Assembly: GCA_944383325.1 (NCBI GenBank)
Contig: CALWPC010000046.1
Coordinates: 1 to 64,000 of the forward strand
Origin: an uncultured Lachnospiraceae bacterium
GTDB lineage: Bacteria; Bacillota; Clostridia; Lachnospirales; Lachnospiraceae
Length of the DNA: 64,000 nucleotides
Direction of reading: 5' to 3'
Under the pieces are notes generated by a model. That model searched no databases. It saw only the letters and a list, made by a program, of their open reading frames with translations, and had not been told where the DNA came from. The position numbers were made by a program, and so were the translations under genes. Of this stretch, positions 52,986 to 63,293 are shown one piece after another. Position 1 is the stretch's first letter, and each line of letters begins with the position of its first letter.

Positions 52986-53014
52986 TTGACAAGCATCTAT
53001 GAAGTATGTATAAT
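52986..53014 (+). promoter_or_regulatory. Promoter of DUF177-rpmF
   Basis: Perfect TTGACA (52986-52991), a 17-base spacer and perfect TATAAT (53009-53014). Confidence 0.88.
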
Positions 53015-53069
53015 ATTCTAAGTGTGTTATGGCAGACATTGCTTTGCCATGACCAAAAAGGAGAAGATC

Positions 53070-53588
53070 ATGCGAGTAGATTTGACGCAGGCGATTGAAA
53101 GAGATGATTTTGACTGGACGGCAGAGACGGAATACGAACCGGATTCGATCATGATTTCGGGACTGTCGTATGTCATTTCGGAGAAGATGCCGGTGACCGT
53201 TTCCGTGCATCATTCAGAGAAAGGGCATGTACACATAATCTGCAGGACGGGAATGACTGTCTCGATTCCCTGTGACCGCTGTCTGAAGCCGGTGGAGCAC
53301 TCATTCGATATGATATGCGAGGAGGAGTGTGTACTGCCGCAGCATGCTTCTGAGGATAGCTACGTTGACGGGATGTTTCTGGATACTGACCGGATGATTA
53401 CTCATGAGATTCTGCTTCAGTGGCCGTCTAAAAATTTATGCAGGCCCGACTGCAAAGGGCTGTGCAGTGTGTGCGGACACGATTTAAATGTTTCCGAATG
53501 TGGATGTAACAGAGTTGTTCCTGATCCGCGGATGGCAGCTATTCAGGATCTGTTTCAGACCTTTCAGCAAGAGAGTGAGAAGAGTTAA
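53070..53588 (+). CDS. DUF177 (YceD) family protein
   Basis: A 172-residue protein of the DUF177/YceD family, often next to rpmF and linked in plants and bacteria with 23S rRNA processing or accumulation. Cysteines arranged as CDRC in the middle and CRPDCKGLCSVCG plus CGC near the C-terminus suggest zinc binding. AAGGAG is just before ATG 53070. The strong promoter and the 13-base gap to rpmF imply ribosomal protein type expression. Confidence 0.9.
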   Translation: MRVDLTQAIERDDFDWTAETEYEPDSIMISGLSYVISEKMPVTVSVHHSEKGHVHIICRTGMTVSIPCDRCLKPVEHSFDMICEEECVLPQHASEDSYVDGMFLDTDRMITHEILLQWPSKNLCRPDCKGLCSVCGHDLNVSECGCNRVVPDPRMAAIQDLFQTFQQESEKS

Positions 53589-53601
53589 GGAGGTGTAAGC
53601 C

Positions 53602-53781
53602 ATGTCAATCTGTCCTAAGAATAAATCTTCCAAAGCAAGAAGAGACAAGAGAAGAGCAAACTGGAAAATGAGCGCTCCGAATTTAGTAAAATGCAGCAAG
53701 TGCGGAGAATTAATGATGCCGCACCGTGTTTGCAAAGCTTGTGGTTCCTACAACAAAAAAGAGATTATTCCGGCTGAATAA
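53602..53781 (+). CDS. rpmF: 50S ribosomal protein L32
   Basis: The 59-residue L32 of the large ribosomal subunit. It starts MSICPKNKSSKARRDKRR and carries the zinc ribbon CSKC...CKAC, so it is the zinc-binding (C+) form. AAGGAGG precedes ATG 53602. It is shorter than 60 residues and easily missed. A strong terminator follows. Confidence 0.96.
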   Translation: MSICPKNKSSKARRDKRRANWKMSAPNLVKCSKCGELMMPHRVCKACGSYNKKEIIPAE

Positions 53782-53801
53782 TCTGAAATCAGAGCAGAAG
53801 G

Positions 53802-53841
53802 CCGCCGCGCGGGTGAAAATTCACCTGTGCGGCGGTTTTTT
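53802..53841 (+). terminator. Terminator after rpmF
   Basis: CCGCCGC (53802-53808) pairs with GCGGCGG (53829-53835) with inner GGTGA/TCACC extension, then six T. Confidence 0.9.
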
Positions 53842-53922
53842 CGTTTCATAGAATAGAAGTGCTGTCCAGTGCAAATAATAGCACGGAAATAGTAATGCGA
53901 CAGAAAGGGGCTGAAACAAATC

Positions 53923-54651
53923 GTGAGTGATCAGAACAGTCAGGATCGGCAAAAACAAGCCGAAACACAAAAACAGCAGGATGAGCGTATCAAAAATTAT
54001 GGGCAGCTGACACTGGATCAAAGCAGGGAACAGCATAAAATACATTTGCTGACGATTATCGGTGAGATTGAAGGGCATGATGTATTGTCCGACAACACAA
54101 AATCTACAAAATATGAGCATGTGCTTCCGCAGCTTGCAGCCGTGGAGGACAGTGCAGAAATTCAGGGTCTGCTCGTTATTTTGCACACAATGGGCGGAGA
54201 TGTGGAGAGCGGCCTGGCGATTGCGGAGATGATTGCGTCGATGAGCAAACCGAGCGTCAGCCTTGTGCTCGGAGGAAGTCATTCCATCGGAGTGCCGCTC
54301 GCAGTCGCTGCAAATTATTCGTACATTGTGCCTACGGGGACAATGATTTTACATCCTGTTCGCATGAACGGAACGGTGATCGGAGCCCCGCAGACGTATG
54401 AATATTTTCGGCTGATTCAGGACCGCATTGTCTCTTTTGTGTCCGGACACAGTCATACAACGAAACAGCAGATTGAAGAAATGATGCTAAAAACCGGTGT
54501 GATGACAAAGGATCTGGGCACGATTTTAGTCGGCGAGGAGGCGGTGGACTGCGGTCTCATTAATGCCGTGGGCGGCATGCAGGAGGCGTTTGAGCGGCTT
54601 CACGCGCTCATTGACGGGCGAACGAAACATTCGAGTGAAGAAATCTCGTAA
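53923..54651 (+). CDS. ClpP-class serine protease, TepA/YmfB-like
   Basis: A 242-residue ClpP-fold serine protease similar to TepA (YmfB), which in Bacillus is linked to protein export and lies near spoIIIE. The oxyanion and nucleophile region reads LHTMGGDVESGLAIAEMI then GGSHSIGVPLA with the likely catalytic Ser, and the base is the His in ILHPVRMNG. The first 45 residues are polar, rich in Gln, without a signal peptide. GTG 53923 follows AAAGGGG. In this window ftsK/spoIIIE lies 4 kb downstream, with three genes between. Confidence 0.85.
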   Translation: MSDQNSQDRQKQAETQKQQDERIKNYGQLTLDQSREQHKIHLLTIIGEIEGHDVLSDNTKSTKYEHVLPQLAAVEDSAEIQGLLVILHTMGGDVESGLAIAEMIASMSKPSVSLVLGGSHSIGVPLAVAANYSYIVPTGTMILHPVRMNGTVIGAPQTYEYFRLIQDRIVSFVSGHSHTTKQQIEEMMLKTGVMTKDLGTILVGEEAVDCGLINAVGGMQEAFERLHALIDGRTKHSSEEIS

Positions 54652-54802
54652 AATAACAGCAATTTCTCTTTTTTCCGTTTTGTAAATATGCTATACTGGT
54701 TTCGGAAGGGGCAATCGCCTTTTCGGAATACCGTATACTTACAGCGCACAGCAGCAGGCATGTGTGACCTGGGGTGACAGAAAAAGGAGGAGTTACATAA
54801 TT

Positions 54803-56281
54803 ATGGAGAATATTGTTCAGGTGAAGGTCGGCATTGTCGCAGTAAGCCGCGACTGTTTTCCGATGACGCTCTCGGAGAGCAGACGAAAGGCAGTGGTGAA
54901 AGCATATCGGGAAAAATATGGGGAAATTTACGAATGTCCGACGATAATTGAGAACGAAAAACACATGCAGCAGGCTCTGGCAGAAGTCAATGACGAAAAA
55001 TGCAATGCGCTTGTTGTTTACCTTGGAAACTTTGGGCCGGAAAGCGCGGAGACGCTTCTGGCGAAATATTTTGACGGGCCGGTCATGTTTGTCGCTGCGG
55101 CGGAAGAAAGCGGAGAAGATCTTGTCGGAGGACGCGGAGACGCATACTGTGGAATGTTGAATGCAAGCTACAATTTAAATCTTCGCAATATTCGCGCTTA
55201 TATTCCGGAGTACCCTGTCGGCACGGCTGACGAGGTGGCGGATATGATCGCAGAGTTTCTCCCGATCGCCCGTGCCATTATCGGTTTGTCCAACCTCAAA
55301 TTAATTACATTTGGACCGAGACCGCAGGACTTCCTGGCATGTAATGCGCCGATCAAGCCGCTGTATCATTTAGGGGTGGAGATTGAAGAAAATTCAGAGC
55401 TTGACCTGTATGCAGCGTTTCATGAGCATGCCGACGATCCGCGTATTCCGGGCGTGATTGCGCAGATGGAGGAAGAACTCGGAGACGGAAACCGGATGGC
55501 GGGAATTTTGCCGAAGCTTGCGCAGTATGAACTGACCTTGCTCGACTGGGCGCAGCAGCACAAAGGTTCACGCGATTACGTTGCGTTTGCCAATAAATGC
55601 TGGCCGTCTTTCCAGACACAGTTTGGATTTGTTCCCTGCTATGTGAACAGCCGTCTGACCGGACGCGGCATTCCGGTTTCCTGTGAGGTGGATATTTACG
55701 GGGCGCTCAGTGAATATATCGGCACCTGTATCAGCGAGGATGCAGTGACTCTTCTGGATATTAACAATTCGGTGCCCGCAGATCTTTATGAGAAGGATAT
55801 TCAGGGCAAATTTGATTACACAAACCGCGATTTGTTTATGGGCTTCCACTGCGGCAATACGCCGTCGGGCAAGTTGGTCAGCTGCACGATGAAGCATCAG
55901 ATGATTATGGCCCGTTCTCTGGAACCGGATCAGGAGCCGAATATTACGCGCGGAACGTTGGAGGGCGATATTGTACCGGGAAAAGTGACGCTGTTCCGTC
56001 TCCAGGGCACGGCGGACGCCAAGCTGCGGGCTTATGTTGCGCAGGGAGAGGTGCTTCCGGTAGCAACCCGCTCATTCGGAGGAATTGGCATTTTCGCGAT
56101 TCCGGAAATGGGACGTTTTTATCGCCATGTTCTCGTTGAGAAAAATTACCCGCATCACGGAGCGGTGGCGTTTGGGCATTTTGGAAAAACGCTGTATGAA
56201 GTGTTTAAATACTACGGCGTGACAGATATTGGATTTAATCAGCCGCAAGGCATGTTGTATTCTTCGGAAAATCCGTTTTAA
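54803..56281 (+). CDS. L-fucose isomerase-fold protein, substrate unknown
   Basis: A 492-residue sugar isomerase of the L-fucose/L-arabinose isomerase fold. Residues 1-170 form the Rossmann-like N-terminal part, the middle binds the sugar, and the likely metal-binding acids are Glu in VSCEVDIYGALSEY and Asp in TLLDINNS, with a His-rich end HHGAVAFGHFG. True FucI proteins are near 590 residues, so this shorter form may act on another aldose, or be a homologue such as an arabinose or sulfo-sugar isomerase. AAGGAGGAG lies before ATG 54803. No sugar transporter or kinase is nearby; its terminator follows directly. Confidence 0.75.
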   Translation: MENIVQVKVGIVAVSRDCFPMTLSESRRKAVVKAYREKYGEIYECPTIIENEKHMQQALAEVNDEKCNALVVYLGNFGPESAETLLAKYFDGPVMFVAAAEESGEDLVGGRGDAYCGMLNASYNLNLRNIRAYIPEYPVGTADEVADMIAEFLPIARAIIGLSNLKLITFGPRPQDFLACNAPIKPLYHLGVEIEENSELDLYAAFHEHADDPRIPGVIAQMEEELGDGNRMAGILPKLAQYELTLLDWAQQHKGSRDYVAFANKCWPSFQTQFGFVPCYVNSRLTGRGIPVSCEVDIYGALSEYIGTCISEDAVTLLDINNSVPADLYEKDIQGKFDYTNRDLFMGFHCGNTPSGKLVSCTMKHQMIMARSLEPDQEPNITRGTLEGDIVPGKVTLFRLQGTADAKLRAYVAQGEVLPVATRSFGGIGIFAIPEMGRFYRHVLVEKNYPHHGAVAFGHFGKTLYEVFKYYGVTDIGFNQPQGMLYSSENPF

Positions 56282-56309
56282 ATAGGATCAGGGTATCAGA
56301 GTCTGAAAA

Positions 56310-56347
56310 ATATGCGGACGTTGCTAAAAACGTCTGCATATTTTTGT
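56310..56347 (+). terminator. Terminator after the isomerase gene
   Basis: ATATGCGGACGTT (56310-56322) pairs with AACGTCTGCATAT (56329-56341) with one G-T wobble, then TTTTGT. It argues against a dinB start at 56312. Confidence 0.8.
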
Positions 56348-56389
56348 GTTGCCATGGAAACGCGCATCCGAAAGTCCGGGAGGGGCAAT

Positions 56390-57649
56390 ATGGGACAAAG
56401 ACTTATTTTTCATGTGGATGTAAATAGCGCATATCTTTCGTGGGAGGCTGCGAAACGTATGGCGGAGGGAAAAGAGGATATTCGTCGGATTCCCTCCGCA
56501 ATCGGAGGTGACCGCGATAAGCGCACCGGTATTATACTGGCAAAGTCGATTCCGGCTAAACAGTACGGAATCCGGACAGGCGAGCCGGTGAGTATGGCTC
56601 TGCGAAAATGCCCTGATCTATTTTTGATTAAAGCGGATTTTCGGTTATATTCTAAAAATTCCCGGGCTTTTCTTGAAATTTGCCGCCGATTTGCCCCAAT
56701 CGTGGAACAGTTTTCGATTGATGAGTGTTTTCTGGATATGAGCGGGACATCCGCTGTTTATTCCGATCCGGTGACTGCCGCAAACCGGCTGAAACAGACA
56801 ATACGCGAAGAATTAAATTTTACCGTGAATATCGGCATCGGACCGAACAAACTGTTGGCGAAAATGGCCAGTGATTTTGAGAAACCGGATCGGGTGCACA
56901 CGCTGTTTGCGGAGGAGATTTCAGAAAAAATGTGGCCGCTCCCCGTGGGTGATCTGTTTTCTGTCGGGAGAGCTACCGCAGAAAAACTGAACAAGCACGG
57001 CATTCATACGATCGGGGAACTGGCAAACCGCAGCCTTTTCGACGTCCAAAATATTGTCGGTTTCAAGTTTGGTAAACAGATTCACGATTATGCCAACGGA
57101 ATCAGTTTTTCACCGGTCGCCGCAGTCTCTGAGGATGCAAAAGGATACAGTAATTCAGTGACGCTTGAAAACGATGTCGTTACAAAGGAGGATGCATATC
57201 GGGTGCTCCTTGCGTTGGCAGACAGTGTTGCATCGCGCATGCGTTTAGACGGCGCGCGGGCAAGTTGTATTTCGGTGACAATACGTACAAATGCTTTCAA
57301 AAACTATTCTCATCAGAGGAAACTTTCGGAATCTACGGATGTGACAAATGAAATTTATGAAAACGCCTGCAGGCTGTTTGACGAGCTATGGAAAAATAAT
57401 ATTCCGCTCCGTCTGCTCGGCATTGCCCTGACGGATCTGGACAGGGGCGGAACTTATCAGCTCAGTCTGTTTGAAGATGAAAAAAAAGAAAAGTTAAAGA
57501 AAATGGACAAAACATTAGATCATATCCGTGCCAAGTATGGTTCAGGAAGCATTACAAGAGGCTCAATCTATCGTTCATCCCTGCAGGTTGGAAAAAAGTA
57601 CCGTGCGCTTGAGGAGGAGAAAAGAGACAACGGAGAAGAAAAACCGTAG
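56390..57649 (+). CDS. dinB: DNA polymerase IV
   Basis: A 419-residue Y-family translesion polymerase. The catalytic acids are in FHVDVNSAYLSWEA (first Asp) and FSIDECFLDM (Asp-Glu). The little finger domain covers about residues 245-355. The clamp-binding motif QLSLF lies near residue 380, so it can load on the sliding clamp. ATG 56390 is chosen from GGGAGGGG upstream; an earlier frame start overlaps the terminator hairpin. Confidence 0.95.
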   Translation: MGQRLIFHVDVNSAYLSWEAAKRMAEGKEDIRRIPSAIGGDRDKRTGIILAKSIPAKQYGIRTGEPVSMALRKCPDLFLIKADFRLYSKNSRAFLEICRRFAPIVEQFSIDECFLDMSGTSAVYSDPVTAANRLKQTIREELNFTVNIGIGPNKLLAKMASDFEKPDRVHTLFAEEISEKMWPLPVGDLFSVGRATAEKLNKHGIHTIGELANRSLFDVQNIVGFKFGKQIHDYANGISFSPVAAVSEDAKGYSNSVTLENDVVTKEDAYRVLLALADSVASRMRLDGARASCISVTIRTNAFKNYSHQRKLSESTDVTNEIYENACRLFDELWKNNIPLRLLGIALTDLDRGGTYQLSLFEDEKKEKLKKMDKTLDHIRAKYGSGSITRGSIYRSSLQVGKKYRALEEEKRDNGEEKP

Positions 57650-57698
57650 GCAAATGCCGGAACTCATGCGTATTGGCGGTGATTGGTGCATTTTCTGG

Positions 57699-57727
57699 TT
57701 GGCATTTGCAGGGAATAGTGGTATAAT
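57699..57727 (+). promoter_or_regulatory. Promoter of uppP
   Basis: TTGGCA (57699-57704), a 17-base spacer and perfect TATAAT (57722-57727), about 80 bases before the ATG. Confidence 0.78.
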
Positions 57728-57810
57728 ACCTCTGGACATACATTATATTTAGAGGAGCGTTCCGCATAGATTGCAGTGCGGGATGAAACTGTTACTGGGA
57801 GGATTTGTTT

Positions 57811-58689
57811 ATGACGTTGTTACAGGCAATTATTATGGGTGTGATTCAGGGACTGGCAGAGTTTTTGCCGATCAGCAGCTCCGGACATCTGGCCATTTTT
57901 AAAAATGTGTTTCACGTAGAATTGGACACGGGAATGATGTTTGACGTATTATTGCATGTGGGCACGCTGATTGCCGTGTTTATCTGTTTCTGGTCCGACA
58001 TTCGGAAAATGATTGTGGAAGGCTTCAAAATTTTGGGGGATTGCTTTGCAAATATTGGAATTTTGTTTTCGAACCCCTTTCGCAAAGAGCGAAAAAAATA
58101 CCATCGAATTGTCTCGGGAAGTTACCGGAAATTTGTGATTTTGGTTCTTGTGTCCACGATTCCGACCGGGATCTTGGGCTATCTTGGAAAAGATCTGGTG
58201 GAAGCTGCCGGGGAAAATATGCTGATCATCGGAGTTTGTCTGTTGATTACCGCATTTCTTCTGTTTATCTGCGACCGTGCAGTACCGGGGCGAAAGACTC
58301 CAAAAAATATTTCTTATCCGAATGCCTTCGGCATTGGTATTGCACAGGGAATTGCGACGCTGCCCGGAATTTCAAGATCGGGCATGACGATCACGGCAGG
58401 AGTGCTGAGCGGATTTGACCGTAAATTCGCCGTTAAATATTCGTTTATCATGTCGATTCCGGCAATTTGCGGAGCTGTTGTTCTGGATGTCAAGGATATG
58501 GTCAGCAGCGATATTCCCAGTCAGGAATGGATGTATTATCTGATCGGCATGCTGATTGCTGCAGTGATTGGATTTTTGTGTATTAAGTTTGTATTAGTGC
58601 TTACAAGAAACCGCAAGTTTAAATATTTTGGATTTTATTGTATCCTGATGGGCCTGTTGTCTATTTTATATTATTACAATATTATCTGA
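57811..58689 (+). CDS. uppP: Undecaprenyl-diphosphatase UppP (BacA)
   Basis: A 292-residue polytopic membrane enzyme that dephosphorylates undecaprenyl diphosphate after cell-wall subunit transfer; it can confer bacitracin resistance. The two family motifs are GLAEFLPISSSGHL (near residue 15) and PGISRSGMTITAGVLSG. Seven to eight hydrophobic segments are seen. GGGAGG lies eight bases before ATG 57811. It is a lone gene with its own promoter; a second possible enzyme for the same job, the PAP2 protein, is at 16519. Confidence 0.95.
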   Translation: MTLLQAIIMGVIQGLAEFLPISSSGHLAIFKNVFHVELDTGMMFDVLLHVGTLIAVFICFWSDIRKMIVEGFKILGDCFANIGILFSNPFRKERKKYHRIVSGSYRKFVILVLVSTIPTGILGYLGKDLVEAAGENMLIIGVCLLITAFLLFICDRAVPGRKTPKNISYPNAFGIGIAQGIATLPGISRSGMTITAGVLSGFDRKFAVKYSFIMSIPAICGAVVLDVKDMVSSDIPSQEWMYYLIGMLIAAVIGFLCIKFVLVLTRNRKFKYFGFYCILMGLLSILYYYNII

Positions 58690-58722
58690 TGTGCGGATGA
58701 ATTTTATATTTTTTAGATCGAT

Positions 58723-58757
58723 ACAGCGAGGCTCTGTTTCAGAGCTTCGCTGTTGTT
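58723..58757 (+). terminator. Hairpin after uppP
   Basis: ACAGCGAGGCTCTG (58723-58736) pairs with CAGAGCTTCGCTGT (58740-58753) with one wobble. The T run is poor, so termination may be partial. Confidence 0.5.
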
Positions 58758-58778
58758 AAAGAGTCAGGGAGGGATTTG

Positions 58779-61616
58779 ATGGCTTCAAAACAGCAGAGCA
58801 GAAAACGGTCTGCGGCTTCGAAGCGCACAAAAGCAAAGAGATCAAAAAAAGTACATGTGCAGGAGATCAGTCTGAAGGAGGAAATTTTTCTTTTATGTTG
58901 GCTTGTTTTCTGTATCCTGCTGTTTTTAGGCGGGTTTGGTCTGGGCGGTTCCCTGACTGAGCGGCTGAATCAGTATTTTTTCGGGTGGTTTGGGACATGC
59001 GGCTACCTGTTTCCTGTGTTGCTGTTTGCGACAGCCTTTTTTGTGCTCGCGGGGACAAGCCACAGTCTGACGCTGCAGAAAATCGGCGCATGTTGGGTAA
59101 GTTTTGTATCGCTCTGCGTCCTTTGTCAACTTGTGGATAAGAGTATCAATTATACAGAAGAAATGAATCAGCTTACGCGTTATTTTGAACACGCGCGTAT
59201 TTCCAAGCAGGGCGGCGGAGTGGTCGGAGGATTATTATACAGTGAAATGCGACAGACGATCGGCGTTCCGGGAACTGCGATTGTCTGCGTGGTTTTCATT
59301 GTGATCGGCCTGATTGTCATTACAAGAAAATCACTGTTTAAATCCTTAAAATCCAGAGGACAGCGCATGTTTGACTCGGTCAAGGAAGACGCCAAGCTTC
59401 ACAGACAGCTCGTCGAGGCAAAACGTGAAGAGAACATTGCCAGAAAACGGCAGGAAAACGCGCTGCGTATTCAGGAAGAGCAGCTTCGCCGAAAGAAAGA
59501 AGAGCAGGAACGAAAAAGACAATTACGGCAAATTCAGTCTCAGACAAAGAAAACCGTCCGGGAGATCGAGCATACAAACATGCCCGGGACGTATTCAGAT
59601 ACACGAAATATACAGTCGCAGAGACGAACTCCGGTGATCCGCAGGGGAGAGATCAGCCTCGATGAAACGGATTTGCGTCGGGGACGGGAAGATGAAGGCC
59701 GTACTGCACAGGAAACTGCAAGACGGAAAGCAGGGTCGACTAAGCCGAACCGAAACGAACATCCGGTGGAACAGATGCGGCTTAATATGCAGCCGATGGG
59801 GCGTGTAGGCGTGACATCAGCAGGCCTGATGCCGGCTCTAAGAGATCCTGCAAAAGAATTTACAATTACAAGAGACGGACATTCTATCGGTTCGCCTGCA
59901 CCGGAGACAGCCGTGAAAGACGACGCGCAGCTGCCGGCTAGCGAACAACGAATGGAGCGTCAGGGTGCGGAAAAACCGGATGAGACGCCCCTTGCTTCCG
60001 ATCAGAAAACAAAAAGCGCTTCCAAAGAAAAAAAGACGTCGAAGAAAACGAAACAGGAAACACAGTCGCAGATCGCTTCTGTGAATGAAGAAATTGCGGC
60101 GGCCAGTCCAAATAATGTGAAAAATTTTCGTTTTCCACCACTTTCTCTTCTGCAAAAAAACACACAGAAGACATTCGGGGATTCAGACGAACATTTGCGT
60201 GAGACGGCTAGTAAGTTGGAGCGTGTGCTTGAAAGTTTCGGGGTCAAAGTGACCGTGCTCGACGTCAGCTGTGGTCCGGCGGTTACGAGATATGAACTGC
60301 AGCCGGAGATCGGAGTGAAAGTCAGCAGAATTGTCGGACTGGCAGACGACATCAAACTGAACTTGGCCGTACCGGATATTCGGATAGAAGCGCCGATTCC
60401 GGGAAAACCGGCCGTCGGAATCGAAGTGCCGAACACGTCGAAATCCGCGGTGTACCTGAGGGAATTACTTCAGTCCAAGGAGTTAAAAGGCAACAAAAGC
60501 GTGCTAGCGTTTCCGGCAGGCAAAGACATTGCCGGCAATGTAATCGTAGCGGATCTGGCGAAAATGCCTCATATGTTGGTGGCCGGAACAACCGGCTCCG
60601 GAAAATCCGTGTTTACAAATTCGATCATTATGAGCATGTTATTTCGGGCAAGCCCGAAAGAGCTCCGCTTTATCATTATTGATCCCAAAGTAGTGGAGTT
60701 CGGGGTCTATAACGGAATTCCGCATTTGATGATACCGGTTGTCACAGATCCCAAAAAAGCGGCGGGAGCGCTCAACTGGGCGGTTGCTGAAATGTCGGAG
60801 CGCTATAAAAAATTTGCCGAGTATCATGTGCGCGATTTGCAGGGATATAATGAAAAAGTGTCACAGATGAACGGCTCTTCACAGAGCGAGCAAACACCGG
60901 CGCTAGAACCGCTGCCTAAAATTGTGATTATTATTGATGAGCTTGCAGATTTGATGATGGTCGCTGCAAAAGAGGTGGAAGATGCAATCTGCCGTCTGGC
61001 GCAGCTTGCGCGCGCGGCCGGAATTCATATGGTGATTGCGACGCAGCGTCCGTCAGTGGATGTTGTAACCGGCCTGATTAAGGCAAATATTCCGTCACGT
61101 GTTGCGCTTTCTGTGGCTTCCGGCACAGACTCGCGCACAATTTTAGATATGAACGGCGCAGAGAAATTACTTGGAAATGGCGATATGCTGTTTTATCCGA
61201 GCGGTTATCCAAAACCGGTTCGAGTTCAGGGCGCCTTTGTCTCAGACCGGGAGGTCGGCGATGTGGTTGATTTCCTGAAAGAACAGAATGGACAGGCGGT
61301 GTATGATGCCGAGGTTGAAGAGAAAGTAAAGGCGGCCGCATCCGTTTCTGTAACAGCGGGCGCTTCGGACGCGCAGGATGACCGGGATATTTATTTTGCC
61401 GACGCCGGCCGATTTATTATTGAGAAAGAGAAGGCCTCGATCGGTATGCTGCAGAGGATGTTTAAAATCGGGTTTAATCGCGCAGCGCGCGTGATGGATC
61501 AACTGTCTGAAGCGGGAGTTGTGGGGCCGGAGGAAGGTACAAAACCGAGAAAAATATTAATGACGCTTGATCAGTTTGAGGCGTATATGAAAGAGGAGAG
61601 GACGCATGAAGAGTGA
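58779..61616 (+). CDS. ftsK: DNA translocase FtsK/SpoIIIE
   Basis: A 945-residue DNA pump that moves chromosome arms across the division or sporulation septum. About four membrane helices occupy residues 35-185. A long charged, Gln/Arg/Lys-rich linker runs to about residue 430. The motor domain carries Walker A GTTGSGKS (603-610) and Walker B with [13 protein letters not shown], and a C-terminal gamma winged helix ([22 protein letters not shown]) that reads chromosome polarity signals. GGGAGGG precedes ATG 58779. It overlaps the next gene, fhs, by 11 bases. Confidence 0.95.
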   Translation: MASKQQSRKRSAASKRTKAKRSKKVHVQEISLKEEIFLLCWLVFCILLFLGGFGLGGSLTERLNQYFFGWFGTCGYLFPVLLFATAFFVLAGTSHSLTLQKIGACWVSFVSLCVLCQLVDKSINYTEEMNQLTRYFEHARISKQGGGVVGGLLYSEMRQTIGVPGTAIVCVVFIVIGLIVITRKSLFKSLKSRGQRMFDSVKEDAKLHRQLVEAKREENIARKRQENALRIQEEQLRRKKEEQERKRQLRQIQSQTKKTVREIEHTNMPGTYSDTRNIQSQRRTPVIRRGEISLDETDLRRGREDEGRTAQETARRKAGSTKPNRNEHPVEQMRLNMQPMGRVGVTSAGLMPALRDPAKEFTITRDGHSIGSPAPETAVKDDAQLPASEQRMERQGAEKPDETPLASDQKTKSASKEKKTSKKTKQETQSQIASVNEEIAAASPNNVKNFRFPPLSLLQKNTQKTFGDSDEHLRETASKLERVLESFGVKVTVLDVSCGPAVTRYELQPEIGVKVSRIVGLADDIKLNLAVPDIRIEAPIPGKPAVGIEVPNTSKSAVYLRELLQSKELKGNKSVLAFPAGKDIAGNVIVADLAKMPHMLVAGTTGSGKSVFTNSIIMSMLFRASPKELRFIIIDPKVVEFGVYNGIPHLMIPVVTDPKKAAGALNWAVAEMSERYKKFAEYHVRDLQGYNEKVSQMNGSSQSEQTPALEPLPKIVIIIDELADLMMVAAKEVEDAICRLAQLARAAGIHMVIATQRPSVDVVTGLIKANIPSRVALSVASGTDSRTILDMNGAEKLLGNGDMLFYPSGYPKPVRVQGAFVSDREVGDVVDFLKEQNGQAVYDAEVEEKVKAAASVSVTAGASDAQDDRDIYFADAGRFIIEKEKASIGMLQRMFKIGFNRAARVMDQLSEAGVVGPEEGTKPRKILMTLDQFEAYMKEERTHEE

Positions 61617-63276
61617 TATTGAGATTGCTCAGGAGGCAAAACTGTTGCCGATCGGAGAAATAGCTGCTAAGCTTGGTATTGCAGAGGATGATTTGGAGTT
61701 ATATGGGAAATATAAAGCCAAGGTGACGAAAAATCTTTCCGGTTGTTTTGAAGATCAGAAAGACGGAAAATTGGTGCTTGTGACGGCCATCAACCCGACT
61801 CCTGCGGGAGAGGGAAAGACGACCGTGACGGTAGGGCTTGGACAGGCGCTGAACCGTCTTGGGAAAAAAGCGGCGATTGCGCTGCGGGAGCCGTCGCTCG
61901 GCCCGTGTTTCGGAGTCAAGGGTGGAGCGGCCGGGGGTGGCTATTCACAGGTCGTTCCGATGGAGGATTTAAACCTTCATTTTACCGGCGATTTCCATGC
62001 GATCACGTCGGCGAATAATTTACTTGCCGCAATGCTTGATAATCATATTCAACAGGGAAATGAACTGCGGATTGATCCCCGGCAGGTAGTTTGGAAGCGC
62101 TGCCTGGATATGAACGACCGCGTGCTGCGTAACATTGTTGTCGGTCTTGGAAAAGTGTCGGACGGCGTTGTGAGGGAAGATCATTTTGTCATTACGGTGG
62201 CGTCGGAAATTATGGCTGTTTTGTGCCTGGCAGAGAATATGGCTGATTTAAAGGAGCGTTTGAGCCGTATGATTGTCGCCTATGATTATGACGGCAATCC
62301 GGTCACCGCCGGGCAGCTGAGCGCGACTGGTGCAATGGCTGCTCTGCTGAAAGATGCCATCAAGCCAAATCTGATTCAGACACTGGAACATACTCCTGCC
62401 TTTGTGCACGGCGGACCGTTTGCCAATATTGCGCACGGATGCAACAGTGTCCTCGCCACAAAACTGGCTTTGCAAACGGCGGATATTGCTGTGACGGAAG
62501 CCGGGTTTGGAGCTGATCTCGGGGCAGAGAAATTTTTTGATATTAAATGCCGCGCGGCGAATTTAAAACCGGACGCCGTTGTCCTGGTTGCCACGATTCG
62601 GGCGCTGAAATATAATGGAGGCGTTGCCCGGGACGAGCTTTCCGCGCCGAATATGGACGCGCTGAAAAAAGGGATTGTAAATCTGGAAAAACATATTTAT
62701 AATTTACAAAAATATAACGTGCCGATTGTTGTGGCTCTGAATGCATTTGTTACGGATACCGATGAGGAAACTGCGTTTGTGCGCTCTTTCTGCGAACAGC
62801 TTGGCTGTGCATTTGCGGTCGCCAATGTATGGGAACAGGGCGGCGAGGGCGGCGTCGATCTTGCCAAAGCGCTCATTCATACGTTAGAGACAAAGGAAAG
62901 CGCTTTTCGGCCTCTGTATGAGGACGAGCTGCCGCTTGCGGATAAGATCCGAACTGTTGCCAGAGAAATTTACGGCGCGGACGGCGTTGTATTTACACCG
63001 GAAGCGAAGTCGGCACTGGAAAAAATGGAAGCGATGGGATACGGGCATCTTCCCGTGTGTATGGCAAAAACACAGTATTCGTTTTCTGACAATCCATCGC
63101 TGCTCGGTCGGCCTCAGGGTTTTCAGATTACTGTTCGGGAAGCGTATTTATCTGCGGGAGCGGGTTTTGTAGTTGCCCTGACCGGAAATGTACTGACCAT
63201 GCCCGGGCTTCCGCGGGTTCCGGCTGCAAATGGCATTGATGTGGCTGAGGATGGTGTGATTACCGGATTATATTAA
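61606..63276 (+). CDS. fhs: Formate-tetrahydrofolate ligase
   Basis: This ATP-dependent enzyme joins formate to tetrahydrofolate, giving 10-formyl-THF for purine synthesis and the methyl branch of the Wood-Ljungdahl pathway. The 556 residues carry the ATP-binding TPAGEGKTT at 65-73 and the signatures [25 protein letters not shown], [13 protein letters not shown], and [11 protein letters not shown]. The length is typical. It starts 11 bases inside ftsK with GAGGAGAGG ahead. folD follows after 17 bases. Confidence 0.97.
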   Translation: MKSDIEIAQEAKLLPIGEIAAKLGIAEDDLELYGKYKAKVTKNLSGCFEDQKDGKLVLVTAINPTPAGEGKTTVTVGLGQALNRLGKKAAIALREPSLGPCFGVKGGAAGGGYSQVVPMEDLNLHFTGDFHAITSANNLLAAMLDNHIQQGNELRIDPRQVVWKRCLDMNDRVLRNIVVGLGKVSDGVVREDHFVITVASEIMAVLCLAENMADLKERLSRMIVAYDYDGNPVTAGQLSATGAMAALLKDAIKPNLIQTLEHTPAFVHGGPFANIAHGCNSVLATKLALQTADIAVTEAGFGADLGAEKFFDIKCRAANLKPDAVVLVATIRALKYNGGVARDELSAPNMDALKKGIVNLEKHIYNLQKYNVPIVVALNAFVTDTDEETAFVRSFCEQLGCAFAVANVWEQGGEGGVDLAKALIHTLETKESAFRPLYEDELPLADKIRTVAREIYGADGVVFTPEAKSALEKMEAMGYGHLPVCMAKTQYSFSDNPSLLGRPQGFQITVREAYLSAGAGFVVALTGNVLTMPGLPRVPAANGIDVAEDGVITGLY

Positions 63277-63293
63277 GAGAAAGGCGGGACAAA

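Noticed and set aside
56312..56389. Longer dinB start
   Set aside because: It would translate the terminator hairpin of the preceding gene and lacks a ribosome site; ATG 56390 has one.
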